Made by a program: the position numbers and the translations under genes. Shown piece by piece: positions 26,272 through 35,043 of a stretch of 64,000 nucleotides of DNA. This DNA is from an uncultured Eubacteriales bacterium (GTDB taxonomy: Bacteria; Bacillota; Clostridia; Oscillospirales; Oscillospiraceae): assembly GCA_949283375.1 (NCBI GenBank), contig CASDSM010000029.1, forward strand, positions 1-64,000, in the 5' to 3' direction. The notes under the pieces were generated by a model. That model ran no database searches. It was not told the origin of the DNA and saw only the letters and a list, made by a program, of their open reading frames with translations. Numbering within the stretch: position 1 is the stretch's first letter; each line of letters begins with the position of its first letter.

Positions 26272-26647
26272 TTATGTCACCTTTCCTTTTCCAGTCGTAT
26301 GGGGTGGCAGTGTGCCGTCTCTCAGGACGGAGGGCCGTCCGCTCGGGAGCGGGATGGGGCGGGCGTCTGGCCGCTGGCTGCCGTCCGGGTACGGCAGTGC
26401 GGCTCCCGGAGCGTTCCCGGCTGCTCCGGTTGGGGCGCCGCGCCCTGGCGGGGAGGCGGATGCTCTGGCCTCCGGGTCGTCGGAGCGGCGGCTCTTCCGG
26501 TCCTGTCATCTATGTAATGCCCGGGGCGGGCGGTTTTATTGCATGGGGAACGATATTTTTTCAAAAAATATTTCAGGGCAGCTTCGCGTGTACGAAACTG
26601 CCCTGAACATTTGGAATATCCCGTGAAGTTGGGAGAAAGCGGGACAT

Positions 26648-28144
26648 TCAGTCCAGCTCCTCCAGAATGGCGCGCTGCCGCCCGCCGAGCAGGAGGGCGC
26701 GGTTGTAGTGGCTGAACTTCTCGCAGCCGTTGTCGGCGATAAATTTGGTGGAGGCGGGGTTCATCGCCAGCTCCGTGAGGAAGATCACCAGCTCCTGCCC
26801 CTCGCCGAAGGCGGTCTCGAGGAGGGCAAAGCCGCGCTCGAGCCGCAGGGAGGCGCGCTCGATGGCCGCCTTCCGCCCGGCGACCGCCTCGCGAAAGCGC
26901 GCGCGCACCTGCTCCGCCGCCGCCGCGGGCGCATCCGTCCCGGACTGGCGCAGCCCGGCGCGGTAGTCCTCCAGCGCGGCGAGGACGTGGGCATAGCGCC
27001 GCGCCTCCTCCGCCGGGAGGAGGTCCGCCCGGCGCTTCTCCTCCGAGACGCGGGAGAGGTCCTCCAGCGCGCGGGAGAAGGCCGCCTCCACCGCGGCCCC
27101 CCCGTCCAGCGCGGCAATCAGGCGCTTGAGCTGGCTGTGGAGCAGCGTCACCTCCGCGTCCGCCTCGTTGGCCGCCCGGCAGGCGGTGAACAGCCCGTCG
27201 AGCAGGAGGGAGAGGGCGGAGAGCCGCTCGTCGAAGGGGGCCATGCGCAGCCGGTCCACCGTCTGCGCGCGCAGCTCGCCGGAGAGGATGGCCTCCACGT
27301 CGTAGTCCTGGCGGTACTTGCGGTAGAGGTCGTAGTAGTTGGCGAAGTCCTTGGCGACGGCGGGATACTGGAGGTACTGCGCGATCACCGCCTCGTCCAC
27401 CGGCAAGTCCAGCTTCTCGCTCACCGTGAGCAGGCGGGAGAGGTCCTCCCAGCCGCGGGCGGTGACAAAGCGCTTGCCGTCCACCGTCGTCTCCAGCCGG
27501 TAGAAGTGCTGCGGCTTGAGCTCCAGATAGGCGAGGATGGCGGGGTGGACCGACCGCTCGTAGGCATAACTCTTCCACGCCTGAAAGTTCGCCTCCACGT
27601 CCAGACGCCGTACCCGGTCGAGGGTGACGATGTCCAGCTCGCGCACCGAGCGGTTGTACTCCGGCGGATTGCCCGCCGCGACGATCACCCAGCCTTCCGG
27701 CAGGCGGTGGCTGCCGAAGGTCTTGCACTGGAGAAATTGCAGCATCGCCGGGGCGAGCGTCTCGGAGACGCAGTTCACCTCGTCGAGGAAGAGGATGCCG
27801 TGCTGCAAGCCGGTCTCCTCCATCCGGCGGTAGACGCTGGCGATGATCTCGCTCATGGTGTACTCCGTGACGGAGAAGGTGCGCCCGCCGAAGTCCGCCG
27901 TGCGGATGCTCGGCAGGCCGATGGCGGACTGCCGGGTGTGGTGGGTGATGGTGTAGCTCACCAGGGCCACGCCGCAGGCGCGGGCGGCCTGCTGGGCGAT
28001 GGCGGTCTTGCCCACGCCCGGCGGGCCCATGAGCAGGATGGGGCGCTGGGCGAGCACGGGGATCTCCCACTGCCCGTCCTCATTTTTCGCCAGATAGGCG
28101 CGCACCGTGCACACGATCTGTTCCTTTGCCTCTTGGATGGTCAT
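26648..28144 (-). CDS. MoxR-type AAA+ ATPase
   Basis: A 498-residue ATPase of the MoxR/RavA class. Walker A GPPGVGKT is at residues 40-47 and Walker B ILFLDEVN follows. Sensor-1 VAAGNPPEYN lies in the middle, with the AAA lid around PQHFYRLET. The long C-terminal region (about 300-498) is helical, rich in Ala, Arg and Glu, and could be a coiled-coil adaptor. MoxR proteins usually work with a VWA protein as a chaperone-like pair, and the VWA gene lies immediately upstream. The start at 28144 has GAGGAG at 10 bases; in-frame codons further upstream lack a site. Confidence 0.88.
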   Translation of the reverse strand: MTIQEAKEQIVCTVRAYLAKNEDGQWEIPVLAQRPILLMGPPGVGKTAIAQQAARACGVALVSYTITHHTRQSAIGLPSIRTADFGGRTFSVTEYTMSEIIASVYRRMEETGLQHGILFLDEVNCVSETLAPAMLQFLQCKTFGSHRLPEGWVIVAAGNPPEYNRSVRELDIVTLDRVRRLDVEANFQAWKSYAYERSVHPAILAYLELKPQHFYRLETTVDGKRFVTARGWEDLSRLLTVSEKLDLPVDEAVIAQYLQYPAVAKDFANYYDLYRKYRQDYDVEAILSGELRAQTVDRLRMAPFDERLSALSLLLDGLFTACRAANEADAEVTLLHSQLKRLIAALDGGAAVEAAFSRALEDLSRVSEEKRRADLLPAEEARRYAHVLAALEDYRAGLRQSGTDAPAAAAEQVRARFREAVAGRKAAIERASLRLERGFALLETAFGEGQELVIFLTELAMNPASTKFIADNGCEKFSHYNRALLLGGRQRAILEELD

Positions 28145-28336
28145 ATCGGTCTCTCTCCTCATAATATCATGGCAGCCGTCGGGCCGGGCCGTCCGCAGGG
28201 GGTTCAGGGTGGACGGGCGGGCGCAGGGCCGGGCGGCGCGGCGTTCGGCCCCCTCATCCGTCACGGCAGGGGGCGGAGGAGGTAACATAGTTAACTTTGG
28301 TAACAAAGTGAACGTTGTAACCTTACAGGGAAATGT
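28145..28336 (-). other. spacer between VWA and AAA+ genes with 9-bp phased motif
   Basis: A 192-bp spacer. At 28281-28322 it contains an AT-rich island in which AAC recurs at 28284, 28293, 28302, 28311 and 28319, that is, every 9, 9, 9 and 8 bases. On the coding strand this is repeated GTTA/GTTC. No terminator is seen, so it may hold an operator or internal promoter for the ATPase gene. Confidence 0.5.
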
Positions 28337-29737
28337 TCACCGCCGCCCCGCGGGGGGCTGGTCCTGCGCCCCCTCGCGCACCTCCGGCAGGTCCTCCGGG
28401 CCGAGGATGACCCGGATGGCCCAGGGGGGGACGGGCGGCTCGCCGTAGTCCGTCTCGTAGAAGACGAAGGCCACCTCATAGTCCGGCCGCTGCTGGGGGT
28501 AGGCCCCAAAGCCGTCGGTGAAGTAGACCAGGCCGCGCAGGCCGGGGAGCTTGCCCGCCCGGCGCAGGACGTCCACATAGGCAAAGGCGGGGCGGAAGTC
28601 GGTCCCGCCAAAGCCGCGCACGGTGAAGCGCTCGCAGAGGGTGTCAAACTCACCGGCGGAGTGGATGACGGTGTCCGACTGCACCCCGGCGTCCGCCTGG
28701 ATGATGTGCAGGTTCGCATCGCGGAAGAACATCCCGTCCTGGGCGAGCACGGCGCGGGTCTCCGTCAGGAAGGACTGGATGCGCCCGTCTGAGCAGGAAT
28801 CGGAGGTGTCGATCACGATGACAAAGTCGGAGATCTTTCGGCTCTCGCGGTACTCCAGCGGCTCGATGAGGGGGATATCGCCGTAGAGCTCCAGCCCGAG
28901 GGCGTAGTAGGCGTAGTCAAAGCTGTCCATGTCCACCCGCGTCTCCTCCCGCCAGGTGACAAAGCGGCGGAGGAACCGGCGGTAGTCATAGCGCTCCCGG
29001 TTCTCGATGCGCATCGCCGCCAGCAGCTCGCCCGCCTCGTCGCCGTGGTCGGCGAAGAAGGTCTCCAGCCCGGTCTGGGTGCGCTCGGCGAGGTCGCGCC
29101 ATTTCTGCTCCAGCGCCTGACGCTCGGCCTCATGGTCACCGCCGTCCCCCTCCCCCTCCGAGGGGCGGGGCTGCTCGCCGTCCGGCTGCTCCGGGTCCTC
29201 CTCCGACGGCCAGAAGCGGTGGTCGTCCCGCCGGAACTCCTGCCAGAGGGCGATCTGCTCGTCATAGCTCCACCGCCGCTGGCCCAGCCAGCGGTAGACC
29301 GCCTCCGCCGTCAGGACGGGGACATCCTGCCGCAGGTCGGCGTAGGTGTCCTCCCGGAGGTTGGAGGGGAGGAGCTGGAGGCAGCGGTTCTCGATGGAGT
29401 CCAAAATGGACTCCACCGCGATGTCGCAGGCGAGGCTCCAGCGGTCCTCCTCCCGCCCGTCCCGGTGGAAGGGGTGGCGCAGCAGGCAGTGCAGCAGCAT
29501 GTGCAGGTAGAGCCGGTTGAGCAGCACCTGGTCCTCCCGGTAGAGCTCGATGAGCAGGCGGGGGTTGAACTGGATGGAGGTCCCGTCCGTCCCGACGGTG
29601 GGGGTGTTCAGGTTCATCTGCCAGCCGAGGCCGGAGAGGGCCACGTCGAGAAAGCGCATGTGCAGATAGAGCTCGTTGCGCGTGGCGGTGAGGATGGCGC
29701 GGCCGATGCGGTCGAGCTTTTCGTGGTTGTCGTGCAA
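28337..29737 (-). CDS. VWA-like protein with degenerate metallopeptidase-like N-domain (DUF2201 type)
   Basis: A 466-residue soluble protein. Residues about 10-150 resemble the metallopeptidase-like domain of DUF2201. The motif H79-MLL-H83-CLL-R-H88 keeps three His but has Met where a catalytic Glu would sit in HExxH, so protease activity is doubtful. An acidic linker (about 178-205) leads to a C-terminal VWA fold with the MIDAS motif D310-T-S312-D-S314. The start is TTG 29737 with GAGGGGGG; no ATG is in register. It lies 16 bases after the LRR gene and precedes the MoxR ATPase, its likely partner. Confidence 0.82.
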   Translation of the reverse strand: MHDNHEKLDRIGRAILTATRNELYLHMRFLDVALSGLGWQMNLNTPTVGTDGTSIQFNPRLLIELYREDQVLLNRLYLHMLLHCLLRHPFHRDGREEDRWSLACDIAVESILDSIENRCLQLLPSNLREDTYADLRQDVPVLTAEAVYRWLGQRRWSYDEQIALWQEFRRDDHRFWPSEEDPEQPDGEQPRPSEGEGDGGDHEAERQALEQKWRDLAERTQTGLETFFADHGDEAGELLAAMRIENRERYDYRRFLRRFVTWREETRVDMDSFDYAYYALGLELYGDIPLIEPLEYRESRKISDFVIVIDTSDSCSDGRIQSFLTETRAVLAQDGMFFRDANLHIIQADAGVQSDTVIHSAGEFDTLCERFTVRGFGGTDFRPAFAYVDVLRRAGKLPGLRGLVYFTDGFGAYPQQRPDYEVAFVFYETDYGEPPVPPWAIRVILGPEDLPEVREGAQDQPPAGRR

Positions 29738-29753
29738 GGAGCCGTCCCCCCTC

Positions 29754-30899
29754 TCAGAGGTCGAAGGATTTGTCCGCCCCGCCGGCGCGCGGCAGGTCCC
29801 CGCCCTCGAGCAGCCGCGCGGCAAAGCGGACGCTGCCGGCGCGCTCGGCGCGCAGGAGCATCTCCCCGCGCACCTCCGGCGCGGGCGGGGCGAGGGCGAG
29901 CAGGGTCTCCAGCCCCGCGAGATCGTCCTCCTCCAGCAGCAGGTCGAGGACGGGGAGGCTGTGCGCGCGCAGATAGGCCAGATAGACCTCCCGCGGCCGG
30001 GGCGCGAGGTGGTAGGGCCAGCGCAGGCGGTACCAGGCGATGCGCGCGGCGGTGGCCGCCTCGTCCTGCTTTTGGGCGAGGTCGAAGTAGCTCTCGTAGA
30101 GGTCAAAGTCCACGTCCCGGCTGGAGAAGCACTCGCGGTAGAGATAGCCCGAGCCGTAGGTGATGGTCCGCCAGATGCGCGGGCCGATGATGTCCTCGTA
30201 CTCGTAGGAGAAGCCGGGCAGGAAGAAGCGCGCCGCCCCGTCCGGGTAGCGCACCGTGAGGTCGAGGTCGTTGGAGAGGTCGGAGAGCAGCACGCTCAGG
30301 TTGATGCCGATCGGCAGCGAGAGGCGCGCGAGGCTCCGGCAGTTCATAAAGAGGCCGCTGCCGACGAAGGTGACGGTGTCCGGCAGGTCGAGGGCCTCCA
30401 GGGCGGTGCAGTTGTAGAACGCCTGCCGCTCCAGCCGCTCCAGCCGGGCGGGGAGGGTCACCCGCCGCAGCTTCCGGCACTGGGAGAAGGTATACTCCGC
30501 CAGCTCCGTCACCCCGTCCGGCAGCTCGATGTGCTCCAGCGCGCCGCACTGCTCAAAGGCCCGCGGCCCGAGCGACGTGAGCGCGCGCGGCAGGCGCAGC
30601 CGGGCGAGCTGCCCGCAGCGGGCGAAGGCGCGGTCCCCGATGGTGCGGACGCCCTCCGGGAGGGAGAGGCGGCTGAGATTCCCCGGCGCGCGCACCGGGG
30701 CGGGGGGCGGCTCACGCGCGGCGTCCACCAGGCGCAGGCCGTCCGATGCCCCGGCTCCGGCGGCGAAGCAGTCCGGCCCGAGGGAGGTGACCGGGCAGCC
30801 CCCGACCGTCTCCGGCAGCGCGAGGGGACTGCCGTCGCCCACGCAGCGGACCACGGCGGCCTCCCCCTCTGAAATTGTGTAGTAGACAGCCCAGCCCAT
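29754..30899 (-). CDS. leucine-rich repeat protein (BspA/LRR_5 type), cytoplasmic
   Basis: A 381-residue protein with no signal peptide. Residues about 70-215 hold five LRR_5-type units of 23 residues, with patterns such as LPEGVRTIGDRAFARCGQL and LPDGVTELAEYTFSQCRKL. The C-terminal half (220-381) is not repetitive: YGSGYLYRECFSSRDVDFDL is followed by a helical segment. BspA repeats are usually on secreted proteins, so a cytoplasmic version in an operon with VWA and MoxR genes is notable. AGAGGAG precedes ATG 30899. It may recognise a target for the ATPase pair; this is inference. Confidence 0.8.
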   Translation of the reverse strand: MGWAVYYTISEGEAAVVRCVGDGSPLALPETVGGCPVTSLGPDCFAAGAGASDGLRLVDAAREPPPAPVRAPGNLSRLSLPEGVRTIGDRAFARCGQLARLRLPRALTSLGPRAFEQCGALEHIELPDGVTELAEYTFSQCRKLRRVTLPARLERLERQAFYNCTALEALDLPDTVTFVGSGLFMNCRSLARLSLPIGINLSVLLSDLSNDLDLTVRYPDGAARFFLPGFSYEYEDIIGPRIWRTITYGSGYLYRECFSSRDVDFDLYESYFDLAQKQDEAATAARIAWYRLRWPYHLAPRPREVYLAYLRAHSLPVLDLLLEEDDLAGLETLLALAPPAPEVRGEMLLRAERAGSVRFAARLLEGGDLPRAGGADKSFDL

Positions 30900-30943
30900 G
30901 CAAGCGGCTCCTCTCTGCCTCAGATTCGTGTGCTGTGATAAAT

Positions 30944-31942
30944 TCAGACGCCCGGCGCGGCCTCCTCCAGCGCGCGCAGATAGTCCCGCCGGACCTCCTC
31001 CGGGGCGAAGGAGGCGGCGCAGGCGTTCCGGAGCATCCGCACCACCTCCGCCGGGGTGCAGCCGCCCTCGTTCACGGCGCGGAGGTACTCCCGGTTGAGG
31101 TCCGTCCCGCTCACGGTGCGGTTGTCCGTGTGCAGGCTGACGGCGAGGCCGGCGTCCAGAAAGGCGCGCAGGGGGTGGTCCGCCCAGCCGCGGGCGGCTC
31201 TGGTCTGGAAATTGCTGGTGGGGCAGACCTCGATCCCCACCCCGGATGCCCGGCAGCGCTCCATCAGCTCAGGGGAGCGGGCGAGGGCGATGCCGTGGCC
31301 CAGCCGGACCGCGCCGAGGTCGAGGGCCTCCCGGACGCTCCGGACGGACCCGGTCTCCCCGGCGTGGATGGTGAAGGGGATGCCCCAGGCCGCCGCCTGG
31401 CGGAAGAAGGGGGCGTGCAGGGCGGTGGGGAAGGCGTTCTCGTCCCCCGCGAGGTCGGCGGCGCAGATCAGGGCGGGGAAGTAGTCCCGCGCGGCGTCGA
31501 GCAGGGCGAGGTTCTGTTCCTGCGTGTGGTGGCGCATCGCGCAGACGATCAGCCGGGAGACGACGCCGCACTCCGCCTCCCCCCGCGCGCAGCCGCGCGC
31601 GAGCGCGTCAAAGACCTGACGGTAAGTGAGGCCCCCCTCCAGGTGGAGCGTGGGAGCAAAGCGAATCTCCAGGTAGCGAATGTGCTCCCGCGCGGCGTCT
31701 CCGAGCAGGTCGCGCACCGCCTGCTCCAGGCCTGCCTCCGTCTGGAGCCACTGGAGCGGGAGATCAAAGCAGCGCAGATACTCCGTCAGGCTCTCGCAGC
31801 TCTCTCGTGCGCGCAGCGGGGCCTCCTCCGGCCAGGGACGGCCGGTCTGGCGGTAAAAGGCGCGGATGCGCTCGGGATGGACGCTGCCGTCGAGATGACA
31901 GTGCAGCTCCATCTTGGGCAGCCGCTCAATCCACCGTTTCAT
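30944..31942 (-). CDS. add: adenosine deaminase
   Basis: Converts adenosine to inosine plus ammonia using one zinc. The 332-residue TIM-barrel enzyme has the metal motif ELHCHLDGS (His14, His16), the catalytic HAGE near residue 193, and SLHTDNRTVSGT near residue 270. The TDN form, in place of TDDP, is usual in this bacterial subgroup. AGAGGAAC precedes the ATG. It overlaps the end of mtnN by 17 bases and is the last gene of the methyl-cycle salvage operon. Confidence 0.92.
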   Translation of the reverse strand: MKRWIERLPKMELHCHLDGSVHPERIRAFYRQTGRPWPEEAPLRARESCESLTEYLRCFDLPLQWLQTEAGLEQAVRDLLGDAAREHIRYLEIRFAPTLHLEGGLTYRQVFDALARGCARGEAECGVVSRLIVCAMRHHTQEQNLALLDAARDYFPALICAADLAGDENAFPTALHAPFFRQAAAWGIPFTIHAGETGSVRSVREALDLGAVRLGHGIALARSPELMERCRASGVGIEVCPTSNFQTRAARGWADHPLRAFLDAGLAVSLHTDNRTVSGTDLNREYLRAVNEGGCTPAEVVRMLRNACAASFAPEEVRRDYLRALEEAAPGV

Positions 31943-32630
31943 GGCTTAGTTCCTCTAACAGCCCGTCCACGATCTCCACGGCGGCCGCGGCGGCCGCGGC
32001 GGCAAAGGCAGGGAAGCTCTCCGGCGCGCTGCCGTCCGCCCCGTCCGAGATGGTGCGCAGCACGGCGAAGGGAATGTGATTGACATAACACACCTGCCCG
32101 ATGCTGCCGCCCTCCATCTCCCCGGCGATGGCGCCGAAGGTCTCGTGAATCCACCGCTTGCGCTCCGCCTGGGCGAGAAACTGGTCGCCGGTGGCGATGG
32201 TCCCCACCTGGCAGTGCAGGCCCAGCGAGGCCGCGCGCGCGGCGAGGCGGGCGGTGAGGCCCCGGTCCGCCGGGAGGTGGACGAGGTCCAGCCCGGAGAT
32301 CATCCCCACCGGGTCCCCGAGGGGGGAGGTGTCCATATCGTGCTGGACGACGTCGCTGGCGAGGGCGACGTCCCCGATGCCGAGCGAGGGGGAGAGGGTA
32401 CCCGCCACGCCGGTGTTGATCACCGCGCGCACCGGGAAGCGGAGAATCATCGTCTGCGCGCACAGCGCGGCAAACACCTTCCCCACCCCGCAGACGGCGA
32501 GGACGACGGGCACGCCGTGGATGGTCCCGCTGTCAAAGCGGACCCCGCTGATGACGGCGGTCTCCGGCCCCTCCAGACGCGCGCGCAGGCCGGCGATCTC
32601 CAGCTCCATCGCGCCGATGATGCCGATCAT
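31926..32630 (-). CDS. mtnN: 5'-methylthioadenosine/S-adenosylhomocysteine nucleosidase
   Basis: Cleaves S-adenosylhomocysteine or methylthioadenosine to adenine and the thio-ribose product. The 234-residue protein starts MIGIIGAMELE, with Glu11 as the general acid. It has the NTGVAGTL loop, the substrate Glu in AGEMEGG and the catalytic Asp in RTISDGAD. The C-terminus carries an extra poly-Ala run (AFAAAAAAAAV). GGGAGGGAG lies before the ATG, which overlaps the luxS stop (ATGA). Confidence 0.95.
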   Translation of the reverse strand: MIGIIGAMELEIAGLRARLEGPETAVISGVRFDSGTIHGVPVVLAVCGVGKVFAALCAQTMILRFPVRAVINTGVAGTLSPSLGIGDVALASDVVQHDMDTSPLGDPVGMISGLDLVHLPADRGLTARLAARAASLGLHCQVGTIATGDQFLAQAERKRWIHETFGAIAGEMEGGSIGQVCYVNHIPFAVLRTISDGADGSAPESFPAFAAAAAAAAVEIVDGLLEELSHETVD

Positions 32631-33094
32631 CTCTCTCCCTCCCGATAGCGAAAGTCGATGCTGGGGTTTCCCTCCAGCACGGCGAGGTAGCGGCGGCACT
32701 CCTCCTGGGCTGCGGCGAGGCTGAGGTTGCGGTAGTTGCCGCACTCCTTCCGGCTCGCGCCGAAGACCGGCCCCTCATAGGCCAGGATGCCGCGCAGGAC
32801 CGCCTTCACCGTCGCGAGCACCCGCGCGTGGTCTGCGTTTCGCACCAGGAGGTAGAAGCCGGTCTGGCAGCCCATCGGGCCGAAGTAGATCACGTCCGGC
32901 CCGAGGTCGGAGTTTCGCACGAAGGTGGCGAACATGTGCTCCACCGAGTGCATCGTGAGGTTTGACATATAATCCCCCACGTTCGGCTTGCGGGTGCGCA
33001 GATCATAGGTGACGACGTCCCCATCCACCCGGGAGAGGTAGATGCCCGGCTCGAGCAGGTCGTGGTCGACGGTAAAGCTCTGGATGCGCTCCAT
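32627..33094 (-). CDS. luxS: S-ribosylhomocysteine lyase LuxS
   Basis: Splits S-ribosylhomocysteine into homocysteine and DPD, the precursor of autoinducer-2. The 155-residue metalloenzyme has the HxxEH motif (His49, Glu52, His53), Cys76 in GPMGCQTGF as catalytic thiol, and Cys118 in KECGNY as third metal ligand. The start at 33094 gives the family N-terminus MERIQSFTVDH. It lies 1 base after the phosphoribosyltransferase gene and overlaps mtnN. Its product route directly follows MtnN. Confidence 0.97.
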   Translation of the reverse strand: MERIQSFTVDHDLLEPGIYLSRVDGDVVTYDLRTRKPNVGDYMSNLTMHSVEHMFATFVRNSDLGPDVIYFGPMGCQTGFYLLVRNADHARVLATVKAVLRGILAYEGPVFGASRKECGNYRNLSLAAAQEECRRYLAVLEGNPSIDFRYREGER

Positions 33095-33095
33095 C

Positions 33096-33668
33096 TCAGC
33101 CCTCCTCTCCCGGGGCGGGGAGGGGGTTGCCCGCGCGGTCAAAGAGGGGGAGCGGCTCGAGGTAGCGGATGTCCGTCCGCCGCTGCGCCTCCCCCTCGGC
33201 GAGGATGGCCATCCGCCCGCAGACGATGCCGCCCGCCTTCTCCACCAGCGCCTCGAGGGCGCGGAGGGATTCGCCGGTGGAGATCACGTCGTCCACCAGC
33301 AGGATGCGCCTGCCGCGGATTTCGGCGGCGTCCTCCCCGTCGAGGTAGAGCCGCTGCTCCCCGGCGGTGGTGATGGACTGCACGCAGACCTCCAGCACGT
33401 CCTTCATATAGAGCTTGGGGCGCTTGCGGGCGAGGAAATACTTCCCGTCCCCGTGCTGGCGGGCCATCTCGTGGGCCAGGGGGATGCCCTTGGCCTCGGC
33501 GGTGATGAGGTAGTCATATTCCGGGGCCTTCTCCAGCAGCGCGCGGGCGCAGGCCACGGTGAGCGGCGCGTCGCCGAAGATGACGAAGGCGCCGATCTGG
33601 AGGTCCTCGCCGATCGGGCACAGCGGCAGGGCGCGCTCCAGCCCGGCGATGGTCATGCGGTATACCAT
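33096..33668 (-). CDS. adenine phosphoribosyltransferase-like protein
   Basis: A 190-residue type I phosphoribosyltransferase. The PRPP loop ILLVDDVISTGES is at residues 122-134. The YDYLITAEAKGIPLAHEMAR region is shared with APT/xanthine phosphoribosyltransferases. It is longer than the standard APT (about 170), and the base specificity cannot be proven. Its place before luxS, mtnN and add strongly suggests recapture of adenine from MtnN as AMP. AGGAGAGG precedes ATG 33668; in-frame upstream codons lie beyond its own promoter. Confidence 0.85.
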   Translation of the reverse strand: MVYRMTIAGLERALPLCPIGEDLQIGAFVIFGDAPLTVACARALLEKAPEYDYLITAEAKGIPLAHEMARQHGDGKYFLARKRPKLYMKDVLEVCVQSITTAGEQRLYLDGEDAAEIRGRRILLVDDVISTGESLRALEALVEKAGGIVCGRMAILAEGEAQRRTDIRYLEPLPLFDRAGNPLPAPGEEG

Positions 33669-33714
33669 AGTGTTCCTCTCCTGTCTCGTGGGTATGGGGA
33701 AAATTTCACCCCCC

Positions 33715-33743
33715 ATTATAATGCCGCCGTCCCCGTCCCGCAA
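33715..33743 (-). promoter_or_regulatory. promoter of the luxS-mtnN-add operon
   Basis: On the minus strand TTGCGG, 17 bp, TATAAT, about 45 bases before the first start codon. Confidence 0.75.
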
Positions 33744-33772
33744 GCCCGGCGGCCAAAACTGGGGCGGAGAAT

Positions 33773-33800
33773 TGTTTTTTGAGGCGGGATATGGTATCAT
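33773..33800 (+). promoter_or_regulatory. promoter of coaBC
   Basis: TTGTTT, 16 bp, TATCAT, upstream of coaBC and divergent from the operon on the other strand. Confidence 0.6.
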
Positions 33801-33837
33801 CAGAGGGAAATTACAGTGTTCGGGAGGGTTATTTTCC

Positions 33838-35043
33838 ATGCTCAGCGGAAAGACCATCGTCCTCGGCGTCACCGGCGGCATCGCCTGCTACAAGGCCGCC
33901 GCCCTCGCCTCCGCCCTCGTCAAGCAGCACGCGGACGTGCAGGTGATCATGACGGCCAACGCCACCCAGTTTGTCACCCCCATCACCTTTGAGCAGCTCA
34001 CCGGCAACAAGGCGCTGGTGGACACCTTTGACCGCAATTTCCAGCATCAGGTGGAGCACATCTCCGTGGCTGACCGGGCGGACTTCGTCCTCATCGCCCC
34101 GGCGACCGCCAACGTGCTCGCCAAGTGCGCCCACGGCATCGCCGACGACATGCTCACCACCACCGTCCTCGCCTGCGACTGCCCCAAGGCGGCCGCCCCG
34201 GCGATGAACACGAAGATGTACGCCAACCCGGTCACCCAGGACAACCTCGACACCCTGCGCCGCTACGGCTGGGAGATCATCGAGCCCGCCTCCGGCCGCC
34301 TCGCCTGCGGCGCGGTGGGCCGGGGGAAGATGGTGGAGCCGGAGCGGCTGGTGGAGGCCTGCGTGCACGCCGTGTCCCACCCGGAGAAGGACCTCGCCGG
34401 CTGCCGCGTGCTCGTCACCGCCGGGCCGACGCGGGAGGCGCTCGACCCGGTGCGCTACCTCACGAACCACTCCACCGGCAAGATGGGCTACGCCATTGCC
34501 CGCGCCGCCGCAGCGCGCGGGGCGGAGGTCACCCTCGTCTCCGGCCCGACCGGGCTGGAAAAGCCGGCCTACTGCCAGGTGGTGGACATCGTCTCGGCGG
34601 AGGACATGTTCCAGGCGGTTACCAGCCGCGCCGGGGAGATGGACATCATCATCAAGGCGGCCGCCGTGGCGGACTACCGCCCGGAGACGGTGTCGGAGAA
34701 CAAGGTGAAGAAGGCGGACGGGGCCCTCTCCATCCCGCTCGCGCGCACGCAGGACATCCTCGCCTGGCTGGGCGGGCGCCGCCGGGAGGGGCAGTTCCTC
34801 TGCGGCTTCTCCATGGAGACGGAGCACATGCTGGAAAACAGCCGCAAAAAGCTGGAGAAAAAGCACATCGACCTCATCGCCGCCAACAACCTCAAGACGG
34901 CGGGCGCGGGCTTCGGGGTGGACACCAATGTGCTCACCCTGATCGGCCCGGACGGCGTGCGCGAGCTGCCGCTGATGAGCAAGGCCTCGGCGGCGGACGT
35001 CCTGCTCGATGAGATCGTGAGACGGCGGGAGGCCGGACGATGA
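33838..35043 (+). CDS. coaBC: bifunctional phosphopantothenoylcysteine decarboxylase/synthetase
   Basis: Makes 4'-phosphopantetheine for coenzyme A. The 401-residue fusion has an N-terminal FMN decarboxylase (about 1-185): GVTGGIACYKAA, the His in HQVEHISVADRADFVLIAPA and the PAMNTKMY substrate clamp. The CTP-dependent synthetase follows (about 190-401): VLVTAGPTREALDPVRYLTN, STGKMGYAIA and AAVADYRPE. GGGAGGG precedes ATG 33838. Its stop overlaps the next gene (ATGA). Confidence 0.96.
   Translation: MLSGKTIVLGVTGGIACYKAAALASALVKQHADVQVIMTANATQFVTPITFEQLTGNKALVDTFDRNFQHQVEHISVADRADFVLIAPATANVLAKCAHGIADDMLTTTVLACDCPKAAAPAMNTKMYANPVTQDNLDTLRRYGWEIIEPASGRLACGAVGRGKMVEPERLVEACVHAVSHPEKDLAGCRVLVTAGPTREALDPVRYLTNHSTGKMGYAIARAAAARGAEVTLVSGPTGLEKPAYCQVVDIVSAEDMFQAVTSRAGEMDIIIKAAAVADYRPETVSENKVKKADGALSIPLARTQDILAWLGGRRREGQFLCGFSMETEHMLENSRKKLEKKHIDLIAANNLKTAGAGFGVDTNVLTLIGPDGVRELPLMSKASAADVLLDEIVRRREAGR

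Noticed and set aside
24769-26517. 582-residue plus-strand ORF
   Set aside because: It covers phoR in another frame and then the antisense of the PepSY lipoprotein gene, whose signal peptide and repeats establish the true strand.
28145-28306. N-terminal extension of the MoxR ATPase reading through the 9-bp phased patch
   Set aside because: No ribosome site precedes the upstream in-frame codons, and the translation is Pro/Arg-rich and unlike the family N-terminus.
31236-31280. adenosine deaminase metal-site variant TDN instead of TDDP taken as inactivation
   Set aside because: The TDNR-SGT form is common in active bacterial adenosine deaminases; the other metal and catalytic residues are present.
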